Shown here: positions 1-9,224 of the stretch, in pieces | Position numbering within the stretch: position 1 is the stretch's first letter | Layout of the letters: every line of letters starts with the position of its first letter | Assembly (NCBI GenBank): GCA_019639255.1 | Contig: JAHBSF010000001.1 | Location: forward strand, 123,282-187,281 | Direction of reading: 5' to 3' | DNA: 64,000 nucleotides | Source: Acidobacteriota bacterium | Lineage (GTDB): Bacteria; Acidobacteriota; Blastocatellia; RBC074 | Made by a program: the position numbers and the translations under genes | The notes under the pieces: generated by a model | Seen by the model: the letters and a program-made list of their open reading frames with translations, nothing else | Told to the model about the DNA's origin: nothing | Databases searched by the model: none

Positions 1-3000
1 GTTTTCACCGGCATAAATCACTGCCTCACCATCCTGTGGCTGTGGACTCAGAATGGTCAGCATATCGTTTACATGCGCACAAGCCGAGCTGAACTCGCCC
101 CGATAATTGAAACTTGACGCCATCATCTGATGCCCCCAGATCAAAGCAGCCGGGGCTTTGGTGTCCGACAGCGCCAGGAATTCTTCTGCCAGCTTGCGCG
201 CCGTGTGGTTATCCCCCCCAACCAGATAAGACCGCCATTGACCGACCAGGATCGTCCATAGCTCTGGCGGATCGCCGAGCTGCTGCGCCAGTTCCCGGGC
301 GCGCGTGAAAAGTTCGCGGCTCTCTTCGGAAGCCAATCCCCGGCAGGCGCCCAACGGCAGAGACAGCGTGACTTGCAACGCCAGTTCCTGCCGCGTGCGC
401 GCGGTCGTGTCCGGCTCAGATTTGAGCAGCTCCAGTCCGCGCCGCGCCAGCACGACGGCCTCCTGGTAGGCAAAGAGCTGCGTGGCATGCTCCGCCGCGA
501 GCCGGTAATAATCCGCCGCACGCGCATACTCTCGCCCGGCTTCATAGAGCGCCGCCAGTGCGTTGGCCACATTCGTTCGTTGTTCGCCGTAAAAACCTTC
601 CAGCGTTTGCGCCACCTCGCGGCTGAGTGCGGCTTTGCGCGTCAGGCGCAACGCGGCATAGAGCGCATTCTGGTAAAGCACGTGAACAAAGCGATACTTG
701 AGCGTCAGTGTGCGATTCGGAAATTCGCCTTCACTCGCCAGCTTCACAAACGCAAACACCCGCTCCAGCTTTTCCAATCGCTCTTCGATTTCGTCCGCAT
801 CCAGTTGCAGCACCTGCGCCACGACCGCCGAATCGAATTCATAGCCCTGCACGCTCGCAGTGGTAAGCAGTTCCCGGTCGTCTTCGCCGAGTTGTGCGAT
901 CTTGCGTTCGATCATCCCGCGCACCGATTCCGGCAACTCGCGTTCGATGTCGGGCAGCGTTCGCACAAGCCTGGGTACGCACGCATCCTGCGTGCTGCCT
1001 TCCGCCGCAATCACGCCGCGATCCCGCAGATAGCGCACCAAATCCGCCATAAACAACGGACTGCCTTCCGTCTTCGCGTGAATCAGCTTGGCAAAATCGG
1101 GCGGAAACGCATGACGCGGAAATTCGAGCGTGAGGTAATCGGCAATTTCGGCTTCCGTCAAAAATTCCAGCAACAATTCCCGGCAGTAGCCCCGCGCCTG
1201 CAAATCCGGCTTGATCTGCAGGAAGGGATGTTTCGACAGCAACATATCCGAAGGCCGATACGTCACGACGATCAACACGCGCATCGCATCGAACTTGCCC
1301 GCGAGAAAACTCAGCAAATCAATCGTCGAGACATCGGCCCAATGCAGATCGTCAAAGAAAATCACGAGCGGCTGCGGCGTCGCTACGGCTTGCAGGAACG
1401 CAGCTAACTCGCGCTTCATCCGTTCCTGCGAAGCGGCTTTGACCTCATTGAGCAGGCGTGCGGATTCTTCGCTGTCACCGGAAAGCGGCACAACCTGCGC
1501 ATACCAAGTCGGCGCGATTTGCTTCATCGTGGGCGCAAGACTCTTGTCGCTCTGCAATAGATTTTCCAAGGCTTCGAGCAGCGGCAAATAGGCTTCGGTT
1601 CCGGCCAGGCGTTCCGAACAACGCCCACGTGCAATCGTGCATTGCTGTTCTTTCGCAAGCTCGGCGAGGAAATCCTCGACCAGTGTGGTCTTGCCGATGC
1701 CGGGCTCGCCCGCGACGCACAGCAACGAACCGCGCCCGTCGTTTGCTGCGTTGAAGGCGGCGCGCAATTCGTTGCGCTCCGGTTCACGCCCGACGGTGTG
1801 ACGGAGTATTGCCGAAGCCGGCAAAAGATTTTCTGCTCGCTGGTTGTCTACGCCCGGTACAAGCAATGCGGTTTTGACTTCAGGCAATTCGTCAGTTGGC
1901 TGATCGGGCGGAAAGCCTATTCGTTGAAGCACGCGTTGGAAGCGCGGGGCTGAACGAAGAAAATCAAATTTGGGATCCACTTTCACAAAGGTGATCCATA
2001 GCGGATGCTCGTTGCAAGCCTTCTCAAGCCCTGCCAGTGTTTGTTCGGTATCACCAAATCCCGCATAAATCTGTGCAAAGTTAAGGGCCGAGACGAATTC
2101 GTGCGTTGCCCGCTGCGCTAACGCGGTCAGAATATCCTGTGCCGCCTGACGGTCGCCGATTTTCCCATACACATACCCTATGGTCGGTAAAGTCAGCGGG
2201 TCGTTTGCGCTTTGCCGCAGATTGGCAACTGTTGTCGCAGCCGCACCGAAATCGCCGCGTTGCGTATAAACCTCAGCGAGAAAAATTTGCGCCAGGGAAT
2301 AGCGCGGATTCAACTCAAGCACTTTTTGCAACTGCGTAATGGCGCGCTCAGATTGTCCCGCCCAATAGGAAACAATGCCGACGCTGGTATTTATCATCTC
2401 CGACAACGGATCCAGTTCGAGCGCGCGCTGATAGGCTGGAAAGCTTTCTGCAAAGCGTCCCATCAAACCCAGATACCATGCATACCACATATGGAGATGT
2501 GCGCTGCCGGCATCAAGCGCCAGCGCCTGTTTGAATTCGAGCTCTGCACCGGAGTAATCACGGTCGTGATACATTTTAATGATCGCCAGGGAATTGTGCG
2601 CATCTCCGAGCGTATCATCCAATGCCAGCGCAGCGTTGACGGCTTCCTGCGCTTTCGGCATCCATTTGCCGGGCGCGGAAAAAGTGAAGAAAGCCATCTC
2701 CACATAAGCGTTCGCCAGTCCCGTGAAAGCCGATGCGTAGCGATTATCAACGGTAATCGCGCGATTGAAATATTCAATCGCTTTTTGAAAGTCGCTCGGC
2801 GTAAATCGGTTGAAGTAAAAAAGCCCGTGCAGATAATGCTCGTGCGCTTCTGCATTTCTGGTATGACGCTTCAGCACCGCTTCTTTGGCTGCGCCGAGCA
2901 ATTTCACTTTCAGCGCATCCACTACCGAGAGCGTGATTTCATCCTGCACGTCAAAAATATCTTTCATCTCGCGGTCGTAGCGTTCCGCCCACAGTTGGTA

Positions 3001-5517
3001 GCCGTCCGCCGCATTGACCAGTTGCACGTTGATGCGAATGCGATTGCCCGCTTTGCGGACGCTGCCTTCCAGCACCGTGTTGACGTTCAGCGTTTTGCCG
3101 ATTTCCCGCGCTTCGGTGTTTTTGCCCTTGAAGGAAAAGGCCGAGGTGCGCGCCGCGACTTTCAATTCGTCAATCTTCGCCAGCGCATTGAGCAATTCTT
3201 CCGCCAGTCCATCGCAGAAGTATTCGTTTTCTCCGTCCGCACTGATGTTCGCAAACGGCAGGACGGCGATGGATTGCGAGTCGTTACGGTACGAGGAGCG
3301 GTAGCGACTTGGCTCTTCCGCATCATGCGCAGTCGGAGTCACCAGGTCGCTGCCACTCCCCGTACCGTATCGTGCGGTCTCGGTGGGTTGCAGTTCCTTC
3401 AGCCCCGCCTTGCGCAACCCATCCATCAACTGCTCGACGAGTTCCGGCAGATACCATTTTCCGAACTGTTCTCGCGCAGTTTGCGCAAAATCGGGCTGTA
3501 AGCTCAGCACGGTGCGCAATGCCTCTTCTGCGGCTTTCTGCTCTCCGAGCTGCCCGCAGAGCGCAGCGTACAGTGCCTGCATATACGCCGGCGCGCCGCC
3601 GCCCCGCATCAAACTCTTGAGCAGAGGCGGGCGGGCGTTTTTGTAATCGCCCCTGCGATATGCGTCGAGGAAATGTACGGCCCAGTACCAGCCCGGATGA
3701 TTGGGGTTCAGTTGTCGCGCTTGCTCCGCGAGATTACAGCCCCGTTCCCAGTCGCCTGCAAATGCGATCAGGTGAGCGAGGTATTCCAGTGTGGAACCGT
3801 CCAGCGGGTTGAGCGCAATAGCGCGTTCCGCCGCCTCGCGGAACGGGGCGAATTCCTTGCGAAAGAACAACGCCTGTGCGAGTGCGAGCCATGCGAAATG
3901 ATTGGCGTGAGCTGCGTCCACCGCGCGCCGTGCGGCTTCGAGCGCGCGTCCCAGCGGATCAGGCTGCGCATTGAAGCCGAAACGATGTTCTTCGCCGTAC
4001 ATCATAGACAGCATCGCCCAGCCATCGGCATTGCTCGGCGCTTGTTCGACCGCCCGTTCCAAACCTGCCCGCACAGCGGCGTGTTCTTCCGGCGCGATGC
4101 GCTCGAAGTAGCCGAAGCTGCGCAGCACCGCCTCATAGGGGCTGAGTTGATCGGGCGGCTTGAGGCGAACCGCTTCGCTCATACTATGCGGCAGCGCTCC
4201 ATACCAGTCAGCGACGGTGGAGACGATGCGGGGAACCAGGTCGTCCTGCAACTCAAAAACGGCTTCGGAGCTGAAGGTGCGGTTGTAGGTTTCCGCCCAC
4301 AGATGCGCGCCCGTGCTTGCGTCCACCAGTTGCACCGCTACGCGCAAATGCGCACCCGCCTGCCGCAAACTGCCTTCCATCACATACCGCGCGCCGAGTT
4401 CCTTACCGATCGCGCGCACATCACCCGAATCATTTGCGTACTTCAACGTCGAACCGCGCGCTATGACGCGCAGGCACGAAAAGCGCGACAAGCCCGTCAC
4501 GATGTCTTCGGACAAGCCTTCCGCCAACGCTTCCAGCTCCGCATTCGCCCCGCGCCATCTGAACGGCAACACTGCTACCCAGAAACCCTCATCTGCACGC
4601 GGAGCCGAAACCCGTGCAGAAGGCAACATCATCGTATCGCTGTCGCCGGATGGCAGTCTTGCGACATCGCCGCGCCGTTCGATTTCCTGCAAGGTTTCCG
4701 CTGCTTCGCCGGCCGTAGGACGCCTACTCGCGTCTTTGCTGAGCATACGCAAAATCAATTCATTCAGCGCTTCAGGCAGTTCCGGCTTCCAGTGCGTAAG
4801 TGGTGGTGGCTCCTGCAACGTGATCGCGTGCAGATAACCCACGAGCGTTTCCGCCCTGAACGGATGGCGTCCTGTCGCCAGTTCATAAAGCACGATGCCG
4901 AGCGCAAAGACATCCGATGGATGACTTACCGTTTCGCCGCGCGCCTGTTCGGGCGACATATAGGCTACCGTGCCCATCACGGCGCCGGGCGTTGTCTGCT
5001 GTGCAAGCGTCGCCGCTTCGGAATCGCTTTCCGTTGCAGGCCGCAAGCGCGCGAGGCCGAAATCCAGCACCTTCACATAGCCGTCGTCGCGCACCATGAT
5101 GTTGTCGGGCTTGATGTCTCGATGCGTGATGCCGGCGGCGTGTGCGACGGTGAGGGCTTTCGCGATCTGCTGAGCGAGCGTCAACAACGTTTCGAGCGAA
5201 TTGTCTTCGTTCATGACGACACGCAGGGTGCGCCCCGTGACCAGTTCCATCACGATGAAGCGTCCCGCGTCGCATTCGCCGATGTCGTAAACGGTAATTA
5301 TGTTGGGATGGCTGAGAGCGGATGCGGCCTGTGCTTCCTGCTCAAAGCGGTGAACGCGGTTTGCATCAGCGGTCAGTTCGACGGGAAGGAGTTTGAGTGC
5401 GACTTTGCGTTTGAGACGAGTATCTTCAGCAAGCCAGACCTCGCCCATCCCGCCCGCACCGAGTCGGGTGATGATGCGGTAATGTGCGAGCGTCGAGTTC
5501 GGGGCGAGTGATTTCAT
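1..5517 (-). CDS. Giant Ser/Thr kinase with two TolB-like modules, TPRs and an AAA ATPase (3' end beyond window)
   Basis: The frame is open from the ATG at 5517 to base 1 (1839 codons with no stop), so the C-terminus lies outside the window. Residues about 12-275 are a complete Hanks-type kinase: glycine loop GAGGMGEV, Lys42, HRDIKPDN (132-139), DFG (152-154) and MSPEQ. A TolB-like sensor module starts near residue 314 (VAVLPF). TPR-like helices follow, a second TolB-like module starts near 749 (IAVLPF...YFCDGLAEE), and more TPRs come next. From about 1250 there is a signalling-type ATPase with P-loop GEPGIGKTT (about 1268) and Walker B-like FFDDLHWAD (about 1388), then C-terminal helical repeats. 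The likely role is a cytoplasmic signalling hub. Its ATG overlaps the stop of the 68-aa ORF upstream (ATGA), which implies translational coupling. The kinase half is nearly identical to the kinase at 9934-12414. Confidence 0.88.
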   Translation of the reverse strand, partial: MKSLAPNSTLAHYRIITRLGAGGMGEVWLAEDTRLKRKVALKLLPVELTADANRVHRFEQEAQAASALSHPNIITVYDIGECDAGRFIVMELVTGRTLRVVMNEDNSLETLLTLAQQIAKALTVAHAAGITHRDIKPDNIMVRDDGYVKVLDFGLARLRPATESDSEAATLAQQTTPGAVMGTVAYMSPEQARGETVSHPSDVFALGIVLYELATGRHPFRAETLVGYLHAITLQEPPPLTHWKPELPEALNELILRMLSKDASRRPTAGEAAETLQEIERRGDVARLPSGDSDTMMLPSARVSAPRADEGFWVAVLPFRWRGANAELEALAEGLSEDIVTGLSRFSCLRVIARGSTLKYANDSGDVRAIGKELGARYVMEGSLRQAGAHLRVAVQLVDASTGAHLWAETYNRTFSSEAVFELQDDLVPRIVSTVADWYGALPHSMSEAVRLKPPDQLSPYEAVLRSFGYFERIAPEEHAAVRAGLERAVEQAPSNADGWAMLSMMYGEEHRFGFNAQPDPLGRALEAARRAVDAAHANHFAWLALAQALFFRKEFAPFREAAERAIALNPLDGSTLEYLAHLIAFAGDWERGCNLAEQARQLNPNHPGWYWAVHFLDAYRRGDYKNARPPLLKSLMRGGGAPAYMQALYAALCGQLGEQKAAEEALRTVLSLQPDFAQTAREQFGKWYLPELVEQLMDGLRKAGLKELQPTETARYGTGSGSDLVTPTAHDAEEPSRYRSSYRNDSQSIAVLPFANISADGENEYFCDGLAEELLNALAKIDELKVAARTSAFSFKGKNTEAREIGKTLNVNTVLEGSVRKAGNRIRINVQLVNAADGYQLWAERYDREMKDIFDVQDEITLSVVDALKVKLLGAAKEAVLKRHTRNAEAHEHYLHGLFYFNRFTPSDFQKAIEYFNRAITVDNRYASAFTGLANAYVEMAFFTFSAPGKWMPKAQEAVNAALALDDTLGDAHNSLAIIKMYHDRDYSGAELEFKQALALDAGSAHLHMWYAWYLGLMGRFAESFPAYQRALELDPLSEMINTSVGIVSYWAGQSERAITQLQKVLELNPRYSLAQIFLAEVYTQRGDFGAAATTVANLRQSANDPLTLPTIGYVYGKIGDRQAAQDILTALAQRATHEFVSALNFAQIYAGFGDTEQTLAGLEKACNEHPLWITFVKVDPKFDFLRSAPRFQRVLQRIGFPPDQPTDELPEVKTALLVPGVDNQRAENLLPASAILRHTVGREPERNELRAAFNAANDGRGSLLCVAGEPGIGKTTLVEDFLAELAKEQQCTIARGRCSERLAGTEAYLPLLEALENLLQSDKSLAPTMKQIAPTWYAQVVPLSGDSEESARLLNEVKAASQERMKRELAAFLQAVATPQPLVIFFDDLHWADVSTIDLLSFLAGKFDAMRVLIVVTYRPSDMLLSKHPFLQIKPDLQARGYCRELLLEFLTEAEIADYLTLEFPRHAFPPDFAKLIHAKTEGSPLFMADLVRYLRDRGVIAAEGSTQDACVPRLVRTLPDIERELPESVRGMIERKIAQLGEDDRELLTTASVQGYEFDSAVVAQVLQLDADEIEERLEKLERVFAFVKLASEGEFPNRTLTLKYRFVHVLYQNALYAALRLTRKAALSREVAQTLEGFYGEQRTNVANALAALYEAGREYARAADYYRLAAEHATQLFAYQEAVVLARRGLELLKSEPDTTARTRQELALQVTLSLPLGACRGLASEESRELFTRARELAQQLGDPPELWTILVGQWRSYLVGGDNHTARKLAEEFLALSDTKAPAALIWGHQMMASSFNYRGEFSSACAHVNDMLTILSPQPQDGEAVIYAGEN

Positions 5518-5720
5518 GCGCTCCGGTCGATCTGAATCTGTTCGGGCGCAATCCAGATGATCCGGCCGTTCTCAGAGGCTGCGACCGGATTGCCCGCGCG
5601 CTTGTGTTGCAACAGGGCTTGTTGCACGGCGCGTTTGAAAGCATCCCTAATCGCTTCTCGATGCTCGACCATCAGGTGTCTGGTGATTGCCAAATCTATT
5701 TTGGGTTTTTCTGGAAGCAT
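5514..5720 (-). CDS. Small 68-aa protein coupled to zeta-like ATPase and giant kinase
   Basis: A short charged protein beginning MLPEKPKIDL and ending with the hydrophobic strand RIIWIAPEQIQ. The ATG at 5720 follows a GGGAAAA purine stretch; a GTG at 5735 in the same frame is the alternative start. It overlaps the 3' end of the zeta-like ORF by about 25 bases, and its TGA overlaps the ATG of the giant kinase, so the three genes are read as one unit. Its size and position beside a zeta-type P-loop protein suggest an antitoxin or accessory partner. That is inference from position; no antitoxin family was recognised. Confidence 0.6.
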   Translation of the reverse strand: MLPEKPKIDLAITRHLMVEHREAIRDAFKRAVQQALLQHKRAGNPVAASENGRIIWIAPEQIQIDRSA

Positions 5721-6265
5721 AGTTTTTCCCAGCACGCAGCTTCGTAAATTTGGAGGGCGGCGCCTTCCCGCTGATCTGCGACGAGCAGTGGATTGCCGCT
5801 GGAAGAATTGTCATACACCGTCAACGAACTCGCCAATGGTTGATACAGCGTAAAGAAATTTTGCAGCCCACGCCGGTAGCGGCGCCGAATCGTTGCTTCC
5901 TCGACCGAATGCCCGCCCAATCGCACGCGCTCTTCCACGCGCCGCACCGCCGGTTCCGGGCTGTTGAGCCGGATGAAAAACAAATCGAACTCGTAGCCTT
6001 GCTGTTTCAACCCGGCGATCCACGGCGCGTAAGAACGACTCGCCAACTTACTTTCAAACGCGAAATGTGCACGCCGCGCTGCCAGATCACGCAATCGTTT
6101 GAGCATCACGCGTCCGGCTTCGAGCGCGACTTTTTCGGGCGCAAAGGCCGACAAACCTTGTGCAATCGTGTCGTCGTTGACGTATTCCGTCAGCCCGAAC
6201 GTATCGCGCAACAAATGCGGCGCGAGCGTAGATTTACCTGCGCCTTTGCAGCCTGCAATGACTGA
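5696..6265 (-). CDS. Zeta-toxin-like P-loop kinase domain, 5' end disrupted
   Basis: The protein carries the P-loop AGCKGAGKST at its very start, then EYVNDDTIAQGL, a FESKLASRSY segment and RRYRRGLQNF. This is the pattern of the predicted ABC-type ATPase / zeta-like kinase family, whose members phosphorylate small substrates such as UDP-sugars in toxin systems. Coordinates begin at the first residue of the conserved domain. No ATG, GTG or TTG lies in frame between there and the end of the upstream AAA gene; the only in-frame starts are inside that gene (for example 6451). Just upstream, in another frame, is a kinase-type start (METQIGHYQILDQLG). The gene therefore seems to have lost its own start and may be a pseudogene. 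The missing start resembles the sequence at 9869-9932. Confidence 0.7.
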   Translation of the reverse strand, partial: SVIAGCKGAGKSTLAPHLLRDTFGLTEYVNDDTIAQGLSAFAPEKVALEAGRVMLKRLRDLAARRAHFAFESKLASRSYAPWIAGLKQQGYEFDLFFIRLNSPEPAVRRVEERVRLGGHSVEEATIRRRYRRGLQNFFTLYQPLASSLTVYDNSSSGNPLLVADQREGAALQIYEAACWEKLCFQKNPK

Positions 6266-6267
6266 AC

Positions 6268-6315
6268 CGCGCCGAGTTGGTCGAGAATTTGGTAATGCCC
6301 AATTTGTGTTTCCAT
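6268..6315 (-). pseudogene. Remnant of a protein-kinase 5' end
   Basis: The ATG at 6315 opens METQIGHYQILDQLGA, the typical first 16 residues of the TolB/TPR-type Ser/Thr kinases of this organism, where GGMGEV would follow. Instead the frame runs into the zeta-like gene out of phase. It marks a recombination junction rather than a functional gene. Confidence 0.6.
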
Positions 6316-6320
6316 GCGGC

Positions 6321-7907
6321 TTACATTCCCCAAACGTGAATCGTGCGCTCGCGCAGCTTGCGCGTGCGTTTGAAGATTTTCTTCGACCAGGGTTTCTTCG
6401 TCCGATCAAACACCACGAAGTGCAATTCGTCCGCGTTGCAGCGTTCGCCATAGTCGAGTGTTTGCCCGAGTCCTTCCGTGATGGTTTGCGCCAACGCTTT
6501 GCGCCGAATTTTCAATTCCAGCACGATGCGTTGCACGCCGCCGGGGTAATTCCAGATAACGAGCAAATCCGTCCGCCCGCGTCCCAGGCCGTATTCGCGC
6601 TCGATGCGTCCACCGCCGTTGACCACCCGATGCAGAAAAGCTTGCAGCAACAACTGCGGCCCGGCTTCTTTGTAGTCGAAGCGTTCCATCCAGCTTTCGG
6701 AACCCTCGCGAAAGAACTGCTGAAACGCGGTCATCAGCTTGTCCATCTCCAACCGGCCATCGGGCCGCACGTACCATGCGACCTGCTGCGTGCTTTCCAG
6801 ATTCAGTTGCGCAATCGCCGTCAACTCGCGCGGAATGATTTCCTGATAAATGCGATTGGAGATTTGCAGGCCCCGTTCGCCCTGTCGAATCAGTCCCAGG
6901 TCAATCACGTAACGCACTTCGTTTTCCAGACTGGTGTCTGCCGCCAGTTCCGCGCCGGTCAGCATCGGTTCAATCACGCGGCGCACCCGCGCTTCGCTGA
7001 GCTTGTCGTACAACTGATCAATGTGCGTATCGCGTCGTTGAATCAACTCTTCCTTCGCCCGCTCCATCACGGCAATGGTGACGGGCAGCGCGCGGTCGCG
7101 CATTTCTTTGATGTTCCAGGTCGCCTGAGCGGCGAGCGCATTGACGAGCCACGGCTGCCCCGCAGTCCAGTCCCACACGAGCGGGAAGATGTCATCGGCA
7201 AAGACCTGCCCGGTTTCAGCGGTGTGCTGGCGATAGAGGCGTTCGACATCTTCGGGCGTGAAATTGCCGAGGCGCAGCGATTCCGCTTTGATGTTGAAGG
7301 CGCTGCCGCCCGTGATGATTTCTTTCGTGGCGGACGAATGAATGCGGTAATCGCGCACATCGCGCACGCCGCACAGGATGAGACTCTGCGGAAAAGCGGC
7401 GGGGCGTTGGTTATAACCGCTGCGCAACTGGCGTAACACGGCAATCAGCGAATCGCCGATCAACGTATCGATTTCGTCTATCAACAACACCAGCGGTTGT
7501 GGGCTGTGTTGCGCCCACAACGTCAACAGGCGTTTCAGGAGACCGTGTTCGCGGGCCTCCGCGCGGACAGCCGGCAATTGTTCCAACAGGTAATTTTCGC
7601 CGAGCGTAAGCTGTGCCTGTGCCGCAATTTCCCCGACAATTGCGTTGAGCGCTCCTTCCACATTTTCGCGCGCCGATTGCGCCCCCTCAACGTTGCAATA
7701 AACACAGACATACTGCTTTTCCCGGTTGAGCAGATCGCGTAGCGCCAGCAAACACGAAGTCTTGCCCGTCTGACGCGGCGCGTGCAACACAAAGTATTTG
7801 CGCTCGGCGATCAAGTCCAGAATCTCTTTGGTGTTGATGCGCTCCAGCGGCGGAATGCAATAGTGAATGTCGGGTTGGATTGCGCCCGCCGTACTGAAAT
7901 GTTTCAT
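6321..7907 (-). CDS. AAA-type ATPase with C-terminal PD-(D/E)XK nuclease-like domain
   Basis: A 528-aa protein of the AAA-ATPase-like family. Residues 43-51 are the P-loop APRQTGKTS and 139-146 the Walker B strand PLVLLIDEID. A winged-helix-like stretch is followed by a C-terminal region with GRTD447, then VLE464LK466, the spacing of a PD-(D/E)XK nuclease fold. Such proteins occur as single genes or beside toxins; the substrate is unknown. The ATG at 7907 follows AGAAGGGA. The gene leads the operon into the zeta-like gene, the small ORF and the giant kinase. DNA-directed activity is inferred from the nuclease-like motif only. Confidence 0.8.
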   Translation of the reverse strand: MKHFSTAGAIQPDIHYCIPPLERINTKEILDLIAERKYFVLHAPRQTGKTSCLLALRDLLNREKQYVCVYCNVEGAQSARENVEGALNAIVGEIAAQAQLTLGENYLLEQLPAVRAEAREHGLLKRLLTLWAQHSPQPLVLLIDEIDTLIGDSLIAVLRQLRSGYNQRPAAFPQSLILCGVRDVRDYRIHSSATKEIITGGSAFNIKAESLRLGNFTPEDVERLYRQHTAETGQVFADDIFPLVWDWTAGQPWLVNALAAQATWNIKEMRDRALPVTIAVMERAKEELIQRRDTHIDQLYDKLSEARVRRVIEPMLTGAELAADTSLENEVRYVIDLGLIRQGERGLQISNRIYQEIIPRELTAIAQLNLESTQQVAWYVRPDGRLEMDKLMTAFQQFFREGSESWMERFDYKEAGPQLLLQAFLHRVVNGGGRIEREYGLGRGRTDLLVIWNYPGGVQRIVLELKIRRKALAQTITEGLGQTLDYGERCNADELHFVVFDRTKKPWSKKIFKRTRKLRERTIHVWGM

Positions 7908-8035
7908 CGTTGTCCCTTCTGCCTTTCTTACACTGCTTCAACCCCGCCCTCCCCTTCGTCACGACCGTGAACGGCTGACGGCGCGGGAGCATTTCATCGC
8001 GCCGCACGCCGAGGCTGAACCGCTCCGTGCGCGTA

Positions 8036-8266
8036 TCAACGGCTTTGACGCGCGCCTGTCCGGGCCGTAGCGGCAAAGGCTTCCTGCTCGAAGCAGCGCA
8101 ACCGTTCCTTGTCCTGCGCGAGGGAATCAGGCAAGACCTTGAGCGCGACCTTGCGGCGCAGGCGAGTGTCTTCGGTCAGATAGATTTCGCCCATCCCGCC
8201 CGCGCCCAGTTTGGCGACGATATGGTAATGCGAGAGCGTGGTGTTGGCTGACAGTTCCTGATTCAT
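8036..8266 (-). pseudogene. Truncated Ser/Thr kinase (N-lobe only)
   Basis: The 76-codon ORF starts [20 protein letters not shown] and contains the glycine loop GAGGMGEI, the catalytic-lysine strand VALKVLP and the FEQEA helix. It then leaves the kinase sequence near residue 66 ([10 protein letters not shown]) and stops. HRD and DFG motifs are absent, so it cannot be an active kinase. It is close to the starts of the intact kinases at 5517 and 12414 and is probably debris of the same duplication process. Confidence 0.75.
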
Positions 8267-8415
8267 CTGTCTTCATGGCGGCATACGCCGTAGTTATTGG
8301 GGTGCGCAGGATAGTGCATCTTCAGCACGACGAACGTGATGTCGTCATTCTGCTGGCGGCCCTCGCCCCACTCGTCTCCGACGCTGATGCGTTCGGCAAT
8401 GATCACGTCAGAGCA
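8263..8415 (-). pseudogene. C-terminal fragment of a PP2C/SpoIIE-type phosphatase
   Basis: The frame reads SVGDEWGEGRQQNDDITFVVLKM before a stop at 8263-8265. GDE...RQ.DDITFVV is the hallmark end of SpoIIE/RsbU-type serine phosphatases, whose last Asp residues bind metal. A stop codon sits just upstream (8416-8418) and the rest of the domain is missing. Its TGA overlaps the ATG of the truncated kinase, so an ancestral phosphatase-kinase gene pair probably stood here. Confidence 0.65.
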
Positions 8416-8458
8416 TTAGCGGGCGAGCGGGGGCAGGGGCTTTACCTGCTCTCCTTGT

Positions 8459-9208
8459 TCACTTGCCCGCCAGCAATTTGACGATTTCCCGATGTCCTTC
8501 GGATTCCGCGAGCATCTGCGCCGAGCGGCGCTCAGTGGTCATCAACTTCGTGTCTGCGCCGTGTTTCAGCAGCTCCTTCACAATCATCGTGTGGCCTTCC
8601 CACGCGGCGGTCATCAGCGGCGTCCAGCCGTGTTTAGATGCGACGTTGACCTTGGCGCCGTGCGCCAGCAACAGGCGAACTGCTTCGGTGCGGCCACGCA
8701 GCGCGGCGTGCAGCAGCGGCGTATTGCCGCCGGAATCCGCGAGGTTGACATCGGCGCGGCGTTCCAGCAGCAGTCGCATCACGGGCAAGTGTCCACGCGC
8801 CGCCGCGTTCGCCAATGCGGTCATTCCGTCCGTTCCACCACGTTCATTGATGGCGAGGCCGCGATCCAGCAACAGACTGGCGATGACCGGATGGCCGCCA
8901 GCGGCGGCGGCGTGCAGCACGTTCAAGCCGTCACTGTCTACTGCCCGGAAATCCGCGCCGCTTGCCAGCAACGCCCGCACGATCCGTTCTCGCCCAAAAT
9001 ACGCCGCCGCCGCAATCGCCGGTTGCGTCAGTTCGTCGCGCGCGTTCGGATTCGCGCCTTTTTTGAGCAACAGGATGGCCTTTTTCTCGTCGCCTGTATT
9101 GATGGCGTTGATGAGGTCTTCCGCCGGAGTCTGCGCCCATATCGGCGAGGCTGTCAGAAGCAACAGGAGGAAGACATAAAGGAGATTGGATAATGGAAAG
9201 CGTTTCAT
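8459..9208 (-). CDS. Secreted ankyrin-repeat protein
   Basis: A 249-aa protein with a signal peptide (hydrophobic LLYVFLLLLLTASPIWA, cleavage after AQT likely) and about six ankyrin repeats. The repeats show the usual G.TPL..AA..GH...V..LL..GA pattern, for example GWTPLMTAAWEGH. Ankyrin domains bind protein partners; the export signal points to the periplasm or cell surface. It sits 16 bases downstream of the dioxygenase-like gene on the same strand, so the two are likely co-transcribed. Partner unknown. Confidence 0.88.
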   Translation of the reverse strand: MKRFPLSNLLYVFLLLLLTASPIWAQTPAEDLINAINTGDEKKAILLLKKGANPNARDELTQPAIAAAAYFGRERIVRALLASGADFRAVDSDGLNVLHAAAAGGHPVIASLLLDRGLAINERGGTDGMTALANAAARGHLPVMRLLLERRADVNLADSGGNTPLLHAALRGRTEAVRLLLAHGAKVNVASKHGWTPLMTAAWEGHTMIVKELLKHGADTKLMTTERRSAQMLAESEGHREIVKLLAGK

Positions 9209-9224
9209 GATGTTCCTCCGTGAT

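Noticed and set aside
3673..5511. 612-codon plus-strand open frame opposite the giant kinase
   Set aside because: The minus strand has perfect kinase and TolB motifs in the aligned frame; the plus frame has no recognisable domain and is Arg/His/Cys-biased, as expected of the antisense of a GC-rich gene.
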